Shown: positions 49,841-59,070, numbered from the stretch's first letter. The stretch: 64,000 bases of DNA from Aureispira sp963837355 (GCA_963837355.1 CAWIMY010000007.1:1116001-1180000), one strand, 5' to 3'. Translations and numbers: made by a program. Notes: a model not told the origin generated them from the sequence alone.

Positions 49841-52800
49841 TTAGATTAAAATCTCGTCTAGTTTTTCCATAAAGCGACTGTCGAGCAGTTCGATGAGGTA
49901 TTCCAATTGTTCTTCTGTATTTAGTTCGCGCTTAGGAGCATCCAGCTGGTTATCTTCCAAATGTTGGGGCGAGAAGACACGGCGCGGCTTTTTGCGCTTC
50001 TGAAAAAAGGCCTTGCGGTGTATTTCTTTAGGGGTGATGTCGTCGTATTCTCCTGTAGCGACAAAATATTTGGAGGTGTACTCTTTCGTAACGATGTGCT
50101 GCCAACCGTCTTCTTCATTAAAATACAGATTGGGCGCCACACCAGAGATGTACAATTCTACTCCCATCAAAATATCGCCCTTCTGATCGGCTTTCCAAGG
50201 ATTCTTGTGGTCAAAGACTAGGGGTTGTTTAAAATAGGCGCGCAAAGGGGTTCTAGTAACCATTCCCTCGCTATCTATCTCTTCTTCTATGTTATTATAA
50301 AGTGCTTCGCGATACCACACCGAGCGGGCACTGTATTCGTAGCCTTTTATTTCCAATAAGTTGCGGTAACGATGAAGTAAGGCTTTAGGGTCGGCATTGT
50401 AAATACCCAAATACAAGCCTTTTGTCTGCTCCTTTGGTGTCATGAGTTCATACAAGGCTATTTTGAGGTCAAAATAACGGGCTTCCCACTTTTCTATTTC
50501 TTGGTATAAATTGGTGTTGAGCTGTGCCAAGCCCATACTGGTCAGTGCCATCGACTTTTCATTTTCTTCTGCCTCTAGTCGTTGTTGGTCAAACTGGCTT
50601 TGTAGCTGCAACAAGGAGGTGTAACGAGTAGATTTATCTTGACTCGCCCAAAATTTTGCACTGTTCTTGTTTTTTAAGCGTTGTGACAAGTCCAAATCAC
50701 TAAGCAAATGCACGTAGTACGTGCCCTCAAATAAGTGGGTGATGTTTTGGCGTAAGCTGGTAGCGTAATCCATGTATTCATTCTGCGTCAACTCCTCTAA
50801 CAGCAAATCTAATTTTAAGGGGTCTGCCTCCACGGACAACTCAATCCCCGTCTCACTAACGGTAATCGTGACTACTAATTTTTCATCAAAACTATATTGG
50901 TTCAACAACTGCGCTAGTGGAATGGTCAACTGTTCGCGCAAGGTGCGTTGCAAGGCTCGGGCACCATATTTAGGGTCATAGCCCTGCTCCCCCAAGTACC
51001 CATACAAATCTTCTGAGAACTGAAACTCAATATTGCGGTGCAACAAGCCCTCTCGCTTCCGCAAACCTTCTAATTCGCGCTCTACGACAAAACGGATAAC
51101 CTTGGCATCTAACGAATAGAAAGGAACCACTTGGTCGATTCTATTGAAGATCTCGGGGCGGAAGTAGCGGCGGACTTCGTTGGTATAATGCGCGGCTTCG
51201 CGTGCGGTACTGTTATCGGCGACCCAAGCGATTTCGTTGCGCTGCAATTTCTTTGCGCCAATGTTGGAGGTCATAATGATAATCGCGCTACAAAAGTTGA
51301 CCAATTGCCCTTGGCTATCGGTCAAGCGCCCTTCACCCAAAATTTGCAACAACAAGTCATTGAAAGACGGGTGCGCTTTTTCCAACTCATCAAACAACAA
51401 TACACAAAACGGCTCTTTGCGCACCGCCGAGGTGAGCAAGCCATCCGAAAAGTAGCTTTCGCCCGTCAAACGGCTCACTGCGTAGGCGGTAGAAAATTCG
51501 CTCATATCAAAACGCACCATGCGCGCGCGTTGCCCAAACATAAATTCCGCCAACACTTTGGCCATTTCCGTTTTTCCCACTCCCGTTGGCCCCACAAACA
51601 ACATAGAAGCAATCGGTTTACCTTGGCGCAACAAGGCTGTTTTGACCGAGGCCAAAATATCGACTAAGACATCTACGGCATGGTTTTGACCAAACACTTG
51701 GCGGGTGAAAAAAGACCGCACGGTTGGCAAATCCATTGCAATGGAGGGATCGACCATAAAAGGCGGCATGCCTGTTTCTTCACAAAAAGCCTGAATAACC
51801 GTACTGCGGCTGAGGGATAACAATTGGCCAGTATTCTCCTTGCTGCGTTGGCCTTTGAGCCCCATCAGAATACTTTCTAAAAAGCGAATGGGCTTACCAG
51901 GAAAGCCCGAATAGGGCGTATAGCGTTGGTTGAGGCGAATGGTTTCGCGAATGGCCTCTGTTTCTAGGTGCAAATGGTCGGTACTAGCAATGGCCTGTAC
52001 TTTTTGTAAAATAATATTTTCTAAGGCCACAGGATCAGCAGGTGGCGCAATGTGGAGCACTTGAAAATTGCTGAGGTAATTGGGGCTGCGCGCCTCCATA
52101 CGGGCGTATTCTTCGTCGGTACATTCGGCTAGAATGGCTACTTCGCCTTGTGCAATTGGGTCGCGTAAAAAATCGGCCATGCTCACATTGTTGCCTTGGT
52201 ATTGGCCTACCTCAAACAACTCTAACAAATTGCGCACAAACAAAAAATCGCCTTTTTGCATTAACTCTTTGCACAGCTGCGATAAATTTTCTTGCCAACC
52301 AATACTGCCTGTTGTCAACTCCTTGATGAGGGTAGACGCGGTGGTTTCCCAAATCCCTGCGGTCAAGCCAAACTGTCGGCGCTGCCGCTCTAATTCCCAA
52401 ACGAGGGTACTTTTGCCCACGCCCGAACGCCCGACCAACAAAACACTACGCGTATAGCGCCCCTGCATCAAATCCGCTAAGCGCTCCAATTGATCTTGGT
52501 AGCCGTATAAAACTTGTTGGGGTGTTTTTATTTTTTTTGCGACGGTGGGCAGCCATTCTTTTTGTTGAGATTCGCATAAGCGGCTAAGCTCGCTAGGAGT
52601 GTAGGTGCGCAAGTCGATGGTCTCGGTGTGCAAGCTGGCCTCTTCAAACCAAATGGTCGCAATGACCTGCTGCAAGACATTCAAGCGATTTTTGCGCATA
52701 AAATCAAGTTGTACCACTTCTTGTACGCTGTCTTCTAGGTATTCAGCTTCGGTGGTAAAGGCTTCGACACCCAAGGCGGGAACAATGGCCCAGTGGCCTT

Positions 52801-53113
52801 GGGTACTGCTTTGTACAAAGTAATCAAAGCTCAAGCGAAGTTTCTTGAAGGAAAATTCTTGCCGTCCTGCCTTGAATTCGACCGTGGTGCGACGGCGCTC
52901 AAAATCGCCCTGCAAGGTATAATCTAATAGGGATTGGTAATCGCCTTGATCCAGTACTTGTTCTTGGTAGCTGTCGCCAAATTTACCCGCCATCATTGGC
53001 GCGGGCAAATTGACCCACAAAATATTATTGTCCAAGATAGGCAGGACAATCTTATCAGGGTTGTTTTCTAGGCTCAATTGGACCATTGGAAATGGCAGCT
53101 GTATCTTTTGCAT
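49841..53113 (-). CDS. Divergent ClpA/ClpB-like double-AAA+ ATPase with novel N- and C-terminal domains
   Basis: 1,090 residues. A ~200-residue N-terminal domain unlike ClpN precedes AAA module 1 (Walker A GRSGVGKST at ~228-236). Its Walker B position reads FLFVRNLLELF, where ClpB has hhhhDE, so both acidic residues are gone. AAA module 2 is intact: GPTGVGKTE (~508-516), VLLFDELEKAH, TSNIGAKKL and RPEIFNRID, then the D2 small domain (YDPKYGARALQRTL). The last ~350 residues are a coiled coil (LLQLQSQFDQQRLEAEENEK) and a domain resembling the PCRF domain of release factors (ALLHRYRNLLEIKGYE ... GVELYISGVAPNLYF). Probably an unfoldase whose D1 only binds ATP. Target unknown. Single gene. Confidence 0.85.
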   Translation of the reverse strand: MQKIQLPFPMVQLSLENNPDKIVLPILDNNILWVNLPAPMMAGKFGDSYQEQVLDQGDYQSLLDYTLQGDFERRRTTVEFKAGRQEFSFKKLRLSFDYFVQSSTQGHWAIVPALGVEAFTTEAEYLEDSVQEVVQLDFMRKNRLNVLQQVIATIWFEEASLHTETIDLRTYTPSELSRLCESQQKEWLPTVAKKIKTPQQVLYGYQDQLERLADLMQGRYTRSVLLVGRSGVGKSTLVWELERQRRQFGLTAGIWETTASTLIKELTTGSIGWQENLSQLCKELMQKGDFLFVRNLLELFEVGQYQGNNVSMADFLRDPIAQGEVAILAECTDEEYARMEARSPNYLSNFQVLHIAPPADPVALENIILQKVQAIASTDHLHLETEAIRETIRLNQRYTPYSGFPGKPIRFLESILMGLKGQRSKENTGQLLSLSRSTVIQAFCEETGMPPFMVDPSIAMDLPTVRSFFTRQVFGQNHAVDVLVDILASVKTALLRQGKPIASMLFVGPTGVGKTEMAKVLAEFMFGQRARMVRFDMSEFSTAYAVSRLTGESYFSDGLLTSAVRKEPFCVLLFDELEKAHPSFNDLLLQILGEGRLTDSQGQLVNFCSAIIIMTSNIGAKKLQRNEIAWVADNSTAREAAHYTNEVRRYFRPEIFNRIDQVVPFYSLDAKVIRFVVERELEGLRKREGLLHRNIEFQFSEDLYGYLGEQGYDPKYGARALQRTLREQLTIPLAQLLNQYSFDEKLVVTITVSETGIELSVEADPLKLDLLLEELTQNEYMDYATSLRQNITHLFEGTYYVHLLSDLDLSQRLKNKNSAKFWASQDKSTRYTSLLQLQSQFDQQRLEAEENEKSMALTSMGLAQLNTNLYQEIEKWEARYFDLKIALYELMTPKEQTKGLYLGIYNADPKALLHRYRNLLEIKGYEYSARSVWYREALYNNIEEEIDSEGMVTRTPLRAYFKQPLVFDHKNPWKADQKGDILMGVELYISGVAPNLYFNEEDGWQHIVTKEYTSKYFVATGEYDDITPKEIHRKAFFQKRKKPRRVFSPQHLEDNQLDAPKRELNTEEQLEYLIELLDSRFMEKLDEILI

Positions 53114-53426
53114 GGTTGTTCTTGATTTTGTACTAACCCTACAAGATAATCAAGTTGTTCAAAGAAGAAAAATTACATCAAGACTAGTTGCTTGATTAGG
53201 GCAAGTAGATGTATAGGAGTACCATTATCAACCGCTTAATACAAAGTAGCTAGGAAGGAGAATAAACGAGTATTGAAAAGGCTTCAAAATGGGTAAATTA
53301 AACAATTAGCTAGGAATTAATACTTAGCTATCTCGATTTTTTTGTATCTTAAAACAACATTTTATAGTAGTTTCTCATTACCTGTAAAATGCTTTTTTTA
53401 TTAATTTAAGTAGAACTTAACCACCT
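53114..53426. other. Divergent intergenic region
   Basis: AT-rich spacer between the Clp-like gene and the 143-residue gene. No coding-like frame, RNA gene or repeat seen; promoters of both neighbours presumably lie here, without a perfect TAnnTTTG. Confidence 0.4.
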
Positions 53427-53858
53427 ATGAAAGAAGAATTTTTCGGCGACGTTGCCATTAGTGTTTACAACGAGTATATTATAAAGGTAAGACACTTAGA
53501 GAATTGGGAGGGCGATGATGATTTGGACAATGCAAAAAAGGTCACGGATGGCATCAAGTTCTTCAGCGAAATAGAACCACGGAAAGGACTGCTTATTATT
53601 TCTCCTTCGCTCTACAAGAAGAAAGAAATACTAGTTCATTTTCAGCAAACCGATCTCCATGAAGTGGTCAGAGCTCTTTTAGTCAATTCCTTTGCGGCCA
53701 AAATAGTCGCTAATATGTATTTAAAACTAGCGAAAGGTAGAAAAAATGAAACGGGGCGTCATGTTCCCTTTAAACTGTTTACCGACCAAGAAAAAGCAAT
53801 AACGTGGTTGGAACAGGAAGTACAAGCTTATAGAAATAATACAAGCGCGCCCCAGTAG
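53427..53858 (+). CDS. SpoIIAA/STAS-like hypothetical protein
   Basis: A 143-residue soluble protein. The pattern (ISVYNEYIIKVRHLENWEG ... KGLLIISPSLYKKKEILVHFQ ... VRALLVNSFAAKIVANMYLKLA ... PFKLFTDQEKAITWLEQ) follows the alternating strand/helix layout and FxxxxxAxxWL end of the SpoIIAA-like/STAS-type family. It may be a small regulator or surface-binding module. The terminator overlaps the stop codon. Confidence 0.6.
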   Translation: MKEEFFGDVAISVYNEYIIKVRHLENWEGDDDLDNAKKVTDGIKFFSEIEPRKGLLIISPSLYKKKEILVHFQQTDLHEVVRALLVNSFAAKIVANMYLKLAKGRKNETGRHVPFKLFTDQEKAITWLEQEVQAYRNNTSAPQ

Positions 53859-53871
53859 AGCGCGCTTTTTG
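53843..53871 (+). terminator. Terminator overlapping the stop codon of the SpoIIAA-like gene
   Basis: AGCGCGC/GCGCGCT stem, loop containing the TAG stop, then TTTTTG. Confidence 0.8.
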
Positions 53872-53959
53872 TTGTAAAGAACCGTTGTTTTTTGATAGGA
53901 CTGTTCCTTCCTATTTGATAAGATGTCTAAAATTGAAGGGTAACTATAAGAGCCTATGA

Positions 53960-54784
53960 TTATTGACGCGTATACCGCTGCAACGCTCCATTGCCATAAT
54001 TAAGCACATACAAATCTCCTTTCCAAAATAGGACATCCGTGGGTTTGTCTAAGCCTCCTGCTATAATCTGTAAACGCGGGCCATTGGTAGAATAAATCAA
54101 TACTCTATTCTGCTCAAAATCAGTGACGGCCAACAAACTATCTTGTACATGAATCCCTGTAGCGGCGTTCATGCTGTCTTGTTCGCCTATGGTGCGCAAA
54201 TGCTGGCCTTGATGGTCAAAAACCTGTACGCGGTGGTTGTAGGCATCGGCGACATACAACGCATCGTTGGTCCATTGCACATCAGTGGGGTAGTGAAATT
54301 CACTTGCTCCGTTCCCCTTTTTTCCCAAGGTCTTCCACTGTTGGTTGTGGTAATACACCACTTGGTGGTTATAAAAATCCGCAAGCGCCACGTTGTCGCC
54401 GCTGATACTAACTCCCGCAGGAGCATCGAGCGGCAGACCAACGGGCAACGTTCCCACTTTACCCGTGGCGTTGATTAAGCGGATGCTGTCAATCCCGTAT
54501 TCTGGCACGTACAAATAGTCCTCATCGCTATCCAAGTGCATGGGACGTTCTAGCCCTGTGATTAATTGATCAATTTCTCCTGTGGCTGTCAACGAAACAA
54601 GACGGTTGTTATCGCCATCCGATACCCATAACTGATCCTTGTAAACTGCCAAACCAATGGGTGCTAAACTATCTAAGGCAAAGGTAGTCGCTAATTGAAA
54701 GGAGAGTGGGGCCGTTGTCTTGGTAGCAGGGGTACAGGCCGTCCAGCAAAGGGCGGCTATGATGCCTATAAAAAATGTTCTCAT
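53960..54784 (-). CDS. NHL-repeat beta-propeller lipoprotein
   Basis: 274 residues. The lipobox is CWTACTPA. The rest forms a beta-propeller of about six NHL-type repeats (LAVYKDQLWVSDGDNNRLVS, YLYVPEYGIDSIRLI, NVALADFYNHQVVYYH, ALYVADAYNHRVQVFDHQGQ, SLLAVTDFEQNRVLIYS, DLYVLNYGNGALQRY). It lies downstream of the HMA-domain gene on the same strand. The propeller probably mediates protein or ligand binding at the outer membrane. Confidence 0.85.
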   Translation of the reverse strand: MRTFFIGIIAALCWTACTPATKTTAPLSFQLATTFALDSLAPIGLAVYKDQLWVSDGDNNRLVSLTATGEIDQLITGLERPMHLDSDEDYLYVPEYGIDSIRLINATGKVGTLPVGLPLDAPAGVSISGDNVALADFYNHQVVYYHNQQWKTLGKKGNGASEFHYPTDVQWTNDALYVADAYNHRVQVFDHQGQHLRTIGEQDSMNAATGIHVQDSLLAVTDFEQNRVLIYSTNGPRLQIIAGGLDKPTDVLFWKGDLYVLNYGNGALQRYTRQ

Positions 54785-54870
54785 GAAAGAAAGTTATAAT
54801 AGCGCACTCCGTTAAGAGTGCGCTATAGGTGGTAAGAAATTAAATAGTCAGTTCAAATAACCACTAACGA

Positions 54871-55491
54871 TTAGCGGCGGTACAAACAACAAGCAGGCAA
54901 GTTATCGTACGTGCTCGTTTTTGCTTTCGCTAAAGCGTTGTCGTGCCCTGCGGCGGCAATGGCCTGTGCGATGTTTTTGAGGCTGGTTTGCTCTTGGTCA
55001 AAACTTACTTTCAAAACGCTGCTTTCTTCCTCCCAAGAGGCTGCTTGTACGCCTTTTACCTTTTGGGCAGCTTTCTCAATGCGGGCGCGGCACATGCCAC
55101 AGTTGCCCGATACGCTTAGTTGCTCGGTCTGAAGGGTGGCGCTCGCAGCAACAGTAGTTTCGCCTGACACTTCTTCTTGGCCATTGGCGCGGAGGATGTT
55201 GACTTTGACAGCCGTATACCCTGCTGTTTCTACTTGCTTCTCTACCTGCACAATACTCAATGGATTGTCACTAGGATATTGGAAGGTGAAACGGCCTGTT
55301 TCCATATCAATGACAGGTTTTTTGAGGCCTTTGAGCTCTTTGAATTTTTTCTCCAAACCATACGCGCAGAACGGACAACCTAGTCCTTCTACCATTACTG
55401 TAAAGTTATCGTATGGTGCTGCTTGCGCTTGGCTATTAGTAGTTCCTAAAAAAAAGAAAAGACTGGCTAAAATTAGAATCTTGTTAATCAT
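54871..55491 (-). CDS. Secreted protein with two heavy-metal-associated (HMA) domains
   Basis: 206 residues with a signal peptide (cleavage after SQAQA). HMA domain 1 has GLGCPFCAYGL (CxxC), and HMA domain 2 has SGNCGMCRARI (CxxC). The protein ends with a further CC (PACCLYRR). A periplasmic copper-binding or copper-transfer role fits. It is followed by the NHL lipoprotein and preceded by the TGA-interrupted membrane-protein gene. Cys residues are all in paired positions. Confidence 0.9.
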   Translation of the reverse strand: MINKILILASLFFFLGTTNSQAQAAPYDNFTVMVEGLGCPFCAYGLEKKFKELKGLKKPVIDMETGRFTFQYPSDNPLSIVQVEKQVETAGYTAVKVNILRANGQEEVSGETTVAASATLQTEQLSVSGNCGMCRARIEKAAQKVKGVQAASWEEESSVLKVSFDQEQTSLKNIAQAIAAAGHDNALAKAKTSTYDNLPACCLYRR

Positions 55492-55551
55492 GGTTATTTA
55501 TATTAGAATTCCTAAAACGGAATTGTTAGTAAAAAATGGAAAATAGAAAAC

Positions 55552-56325
55552 TTAAATCACGTAACGCATACCAAAATAAAGGCTGTACAAGCGTTCGCGC
55601 TCTACGCGTACTTGTTGTAATAACGGCCATTGTACGGCCGCTTCTAGCGTCACTCGCCCTTTGGCGTATTGCAAACCTTGAGCGTATAACATTAATGCTT
55701 CGCGGGTATTGGTTCAGTAACTGCCTTGGTATTCAAAAAATAGATTGACTTGTTTGACAGGGTAACTTGGTTGGAGCAGTGGTAGACCAAAACCCAGTTT
55801 TAGCCGCGCTTCGTTCATATCGGGTACTACACTAAAATTATAACCCAGCTCGCTAGAAATGCCGTATTTGATACTTTCGTATCCAGCGACCACACTCCAA
55901 AAGCTTTGGAAAATTCCCGTGCTCATTTCGTCTAAACCTAATTTAGCGCCTGTTGGCAAATTTTGAACGCCTTTTAAGACCATTCGAAACGTTTTGCCCA
56001 TGCCGTCTTTTTTATAAAATTGGTACTTGGTTACTAAGCTAATGTCGCCTAGAAAAGAACGCGGCTGGTCGCCAAGCCCTGACACCACTAAGGGAATATA
56101 GAGCCCTACAAGGGTGTTAGAAGTGGGTAAATAATGCACCATTGCAGGCGCTTTGAGCGCCCAACCATCGGGCAAGACTCTAAATTCCGTTAGCGTTTTG
56201 AATACGATTCGTTTGGCACCCAGCATAATGGGTTTGTCGCCGAGGATAGGAGGGCCTTGCGCTTGTAAGCCTGTGGCTAGACTTCCGCACAGCAGTAGAC
56301 CTAGCAGTCGCCAATAAATAGTCAT
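55552..56325 (-). pseudogene. Outer-membrane-type protein gene interrupted by in-frame TGA
   Basis: The frame opens at 56325 with a signal peptide (LLGLLLCGSLATGLQAQG) and beta-strand-like amphipathic sequence (GWALKAPAMVHYLPTSNTLVGLY ... SSELGYNFSVVPDMNEARLKLGFGLPLL ... VNLFFEYQGSY). It then meets TGA at 55714-55716. Translation continues in the same frame for 53 clean codons (TNTREALMLYAQGLQYAKG ... LYFGMRYVI) to TAA at 55552-55554. A TGG tryptophan in place of TGA would give a normal 257-residue barrel-like protein. It sits among copper genes; possibly an outer-membrane transport or sensing protein. Confidence 0.75.
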
Positions 56326-56424
56326 AAGAATTGTTTTTGTGTTAGAGCAAAAGGAGGAGTCGAATCGGTAGCCGTTTCGCTAAGGACAGATGACTCTAGT
56401 TATAATAGGCACAAAAACAGGGAT

Positions 56425-56865
56425 CTATAGTAAGAAGGATTGTACAAAGATGGGGACATCTCTGTAAAGTAGAGGGGGCGCATAAGGGCGTTGTTCCTGT
56501 GGCGCAATAGCATAAGCACTATACGCTTTAGAAGCAACTAATGCACTCCAATCAAGAGCAGGCAACCAAGGTGTGCTGCTAGAAACTGCTTCGGGCGTTT
56601 TTTCTTGGCTTGGCACGAGGAGTTCCCATTGCGCGTCTCCATCACAACAGCAAGAAGACAGTTGTATGGGGGCATGATCCAGTTGATCGGCACGGGCACA
56701 GCTCTTTTTAGGGCTTGCTTTCTTGGCGCAACAACTGGTGGTTGTTTTAGGAGACCAACAAGCACAGTCTAATCCCGCTACTGCTTGGCTTTTGTTAGCC
56801 AAGAGCATCAATAGAAGTAGCAAAGAACTACTCCAGCGGCGATATAGGTTGTTAGATGATCTCAT
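56425..56865 (-). CDS. Cysteine-rich secreted protein resembling the HYC_CC_PP family
   Basis: 146 residues with a signal peptide (SSLLLLLMLLANKSQAVA). Cysteines come in clusters: DCACWSP, TTSCCAKK, KSCARAD and LSSCCCDGD. The end RPYAPPLLYRDVPIFVQSFLL resembles the Bacteroidota HYC_CC_PP family. I assign the family from the pattern, not a search. Placed inside the copper cluster, it may bind metal in the periplasm. Confidence 0.65.
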   Translation of the reverse strand: MRSSNNLYRRWSSSLLLLLMLLANKSQAVAGLDCACWSPKTTTSCCAKKASPKKSCARADQLDHAPIQLSSCCCDGDAQWELLVPSQEKTPEAVSSSTPWLPALDWSALVASKAYSAYAIAPQEQRPYAPPLLYRDVPIFVQSFLL

Positions 56866-56902
56866 AGTTATAAATGTACATAAATCAAGCCAAAAGACTT
56901 GT

Positions 56903-56945
56903 AAAAATCGGGTGTTTTATTGCGTTATTCCGCTGTAAAACACCC
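56903..56945 (-). terminator. Terminator of the Csp-like copper-protein gene
   Basis: GGGTGTTTTA/TAAAACACCC perfect stem, followed on the minus strand by GATTTTTAC. Confidence 0.7.
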
Positions 56946-56966
56946 AATTATTAGTAGTAACGTTAT

Positions 56967-57278
56967 TTAGGCAGCATAAGCGCGGCAAGCTTCGGCACAA
57001 GCGCGACAGCTGGCGGCACATTTCTGGCAGTGGTCGTGGTCGTGTTCGCCACATTGGCTGGCACACCAGTCACAAATTTCGGCACAAATTTTACAAAAAT
57101 CTTTGCTCCATTTGCTATCCATGACTAACATACGGACACAAACTAAACAAGCTTCGGTGCATTCCATACAGCACTTTGGACAGTCATTATTCGTTTTCTT
57201 GCCCGCTTGTTTTGCCATACAGTCTTGGCAGTCTACGAAGCATTGTTGACATAATTCGATGCATTTTTCTCTGGTCAT
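56967..57278 (-). CDS. Four-helix-bundle copper-binding protein (Csp/DUF326-like)
   Basis: 103 residues with about 20 cysteines on regularly spaced helical turns (CIELCQQCFVDCQDC, CPKCCMECTEACLVC, FCKICAEICDWCASQC, CQKCAASCRACAEAC). This is the pattern of Csp copper-storage proteins, which bind many Cu(I) ions inside a four-helix bundle. Start taken at MTREKCIEL, because the longer in-frame ORF begins in the previous gene's end region. No signal peptide, so the protein is probably cytoplasmic (Csp3-type). Confidence 0.9.
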   Translation of the reverse strand: MTREKCIELCQQCFVDCQDCMAKQAGKKTNNDCPKCCMECTEACLVCVRMLVMDSKWSKDFCKICAEICDWCASQCGEHDHDHCQKCAASCRACAEACRAYAA

Positions 57279-57364
57279 GTTATTTGGTATTTTTATGAGA
57301 TGAATAAAATGTTTCCTTATAATACAAACAAACGAGGGGTAAAAGTTGTAGAATTTGGGGGCAT

Positions 57365-57377
57365 TCTTACAAAATTC
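57365..57377. promoter_or_regulatory. Repeated 13-mer, site upstream of the Csp-like gene
   Basis: TCTTACAAAATTC, identical to 58886-58898 in front of the AraC regulator gene. Candidate operator of that regulator. Confidence 0.35.
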
Positions 57378-58107
57378 AGAATAACATAAACGCCGCCATT
57401 GCCACCATTGCCACATCTTCTACAATGGTAATGGTAGACATGGGTAAATTAAAGACATCGCCTAAGCACGCGCATTTAATGGTTCGCTTATCTAGGTTAC
57501 TCTTAATAACGCCCAAACTACTGACACCCAAAACTACAATGGTAATCCAGTTGGTATACGTTGGAAAGCTGTTGGTCAAGTATAATATCCCCAAGCCCAA
57601 TTCTACAAAAGGATAAATGAATCCCCAGCCCCGCCAACGAGCGGCTACTAGATCGTATAGGGCATACGAGTCGGCAAATCCACGAATATTGAGCAATTTA
57701 AAAAAGGAAAATACCAGAAAGAAGCCCGCCATAAAATGCCGCATCAACAAACTTCCCGAAAATTCGTCAAAAGGATATTGTACCAAGATACAAACCCCTA
57801 GAATATACGTGACAATCAAAAAAAGTGGTTGGTAGGCTGCCCAAGAAAAGCCTGTGTTTTCTGTGGATTCCTCTTGGGGCTCTTTTACAAGCGGAGCGAT
57901 GGGCGCTACCTCCGAAATGCCATATTTGCTTCCTAAAGTATCGGACAATGTAGTTAGAGGAATATTTTTTGTTTGTTCGAGCGTGGCTTGGCCTGTTGAT
58001 AAATCAACCGCCACGTGCTGAACGCCTTCTAAGGCGGCCAGTTTGCTTTGAACACTGCTACGGCAGCCGTTACAGGTCATGCCTGTGATGTTATATTGTT
58101 TGGTCAT
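57376..58107 (-). CDS. HMA-MauE/DoxX-like fusion membrane protein
   Basis: 243 residues. An N-terminal HMA domain (GMTCNGCRSSVQSKLAALEGV, CxxC) is fused to a four-helix membrane domain of the MauE/DoxX-like type (FLIVTYILGVCILVQYPF, LLMRHFMAGFFLVFSFFKLL, YPFVELGLGILYL, WITIVVLGVSSLGVIKSN). It ends in a CACLGDVFNLPMSTITIVEDVAM stretch with further cysteines. Such fusions appear in copper and mercury loci and probably move metal or thiol redox power across the inner membrane. Upstream of the Csp-like gene by about 100 bases. Confidence 0.85.
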   Translation of the reverse strand: MTKQYNITGMTCNGCRSSVQSKLAALEGVQHVAVDLSTGQATLEQTKNIPLTTLSDTLGSKYGISEVAPIAPLVKEPQEESTENTGFSWAAYQPLFLIVTYILGVCILVQYPFDEFSGSLLMRHFMAGFFLVFSFFKLLNIRGFADSYALYDLVAARWRGWGFIYPFVELGLGILYLTNSFPTYTNWITIVVLGVSSLGVIKSNLDKRTIKCACLGDVFNLPMSTITIVEDVAMVAMAAFMLF

Positions 58108-58254
58108 TGTTGTTATTATTGTTCTATATGAAAGATAATTCGAACGCGCAGCAGATCGAAGACACTTGCACTAAGAAGTATAGAACAAAGATAACTCCTA
58201 AAACGGGAAAACGTTGTACAGGATTTGGGACAAAAGTTGCGCATTTGAGAAGCG

Positions 58255-58824
58255 CTACTTGATGGCATCAATAAATTGGCGGGTGCTGCCCCCTGATTTT
58301 TTGAAGGCGCTGGGGCTCTGTCCTGTTACTTTTTTGAACTGGTTGGAGAAGTGTGCCGCGCTGCTGTAGCCCAAATCAAACGCAATTTCGCTGATGGATT
58401 GTTGCTGGTAGCCTAGCAATTCTTTGGCGCGCTCTATGCGCTGTTGTTGGTGGTACTGCTCGATGGTACTGCCTTGCTCTCGACTAAAGGTTTTGCTCAA
58501 GGTCGAGTAATCTTTGTGTAGTTCTTTGGCGAGCGCATCGGAGAGGTTCCAAGTGCTTTTGGCCGCTTTGCCGTAGTGAATCCACTCTACGATAAAGCTT
58601 TTGATGCTGTTCACCAATTGCCGTTCTTTGTCTTCTAACAACTCAAACCCCAAGCGCTGCAAGGCTCTTTGTAGAGCGAGGTGCTTGCTCGGGCTGAGGG
58701 CTCTTTTGAGGGATACTTTGCCTAATTCTATCTCATAATAGGCCAGTCCTTGTTCTTCCAAGGTCAACTTAACACTGTTGATGCAGCGTGGACAAACCAT
58801 GTTTTTGATAAAAATAGTAGGCAT
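58255..58824 (-). CDS. AraC-family regulator with N-terminal metal-binding (HMA-like) domain
   Basis: 189 residues. The N-terminal ~70 residues begin MPTIFIKNMVCPRCINSVK, an HMA-like domain with MxCxxC. The C-terminal ~100 residues are an AraC DNA-binding domain with two helix-turn-helix motifs (LAKELHKDYSTLSKTFSREQG and ISEIAFDLGYSSAAHFSNQFKKVTGQSPS). It very probably senses Cu(I) or a similar thiophilic metal and controls the neighbouring HMA, MauE-like and Csp-like genes, all on the same strand. Autoregulation is suggested by the repeated 13-mer upstream. Confidence 0.9.
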   Translation of the reverse strand: MPTIFIKNMVCPRCINSVKLTLEEQGLAYYEIELGKVSLKRALSPSKHLALQRALQRLGFELLEDKERQLVNSIKSFIVEWIHYGKAAKSTWNLSDALAKELHKDYSTLSKTFSREQGSTIEQYHQQQRIERAKELLGYQQQSISEIAFDLGYSSAAHFSNQFKKVTGQSPSAFKKSGGSTRQFIDAIK

Positions 58825-58885
58825 TGGTACATGTTTTATGAAGCGGTGACTAAAGGATACAAGATAGGGCTTCTTTCTGGACTTA

Positions 58886-58898
58886 TCTTACAAAATTC
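58886..58898. promoter_or_regulatory. Repeated 13-mer, site upstream of the AraC regulator gene
   Basis: TCTTACAAAATTC, 62 bases before the regulator start; an identical copy lies upstream of the Csp-like gene. Confidence 0.35.
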
Positions 58899-59070
58899 TA
58901 GTTAAAAGCTATGTTTTTCGGGATCCTTGTAGGGCGGCCCACCCTTTATTTACAGAAAGCTTCTTTCCAAGAACAGGTGTGTTTTTCCCTTCTTTTGTAC
59001 CATAAAACCGCTGCTTCTTCTCTACTTTTTTAGTACCTTTCTACTCATTTTTTAATCAATTAGCTGCATT

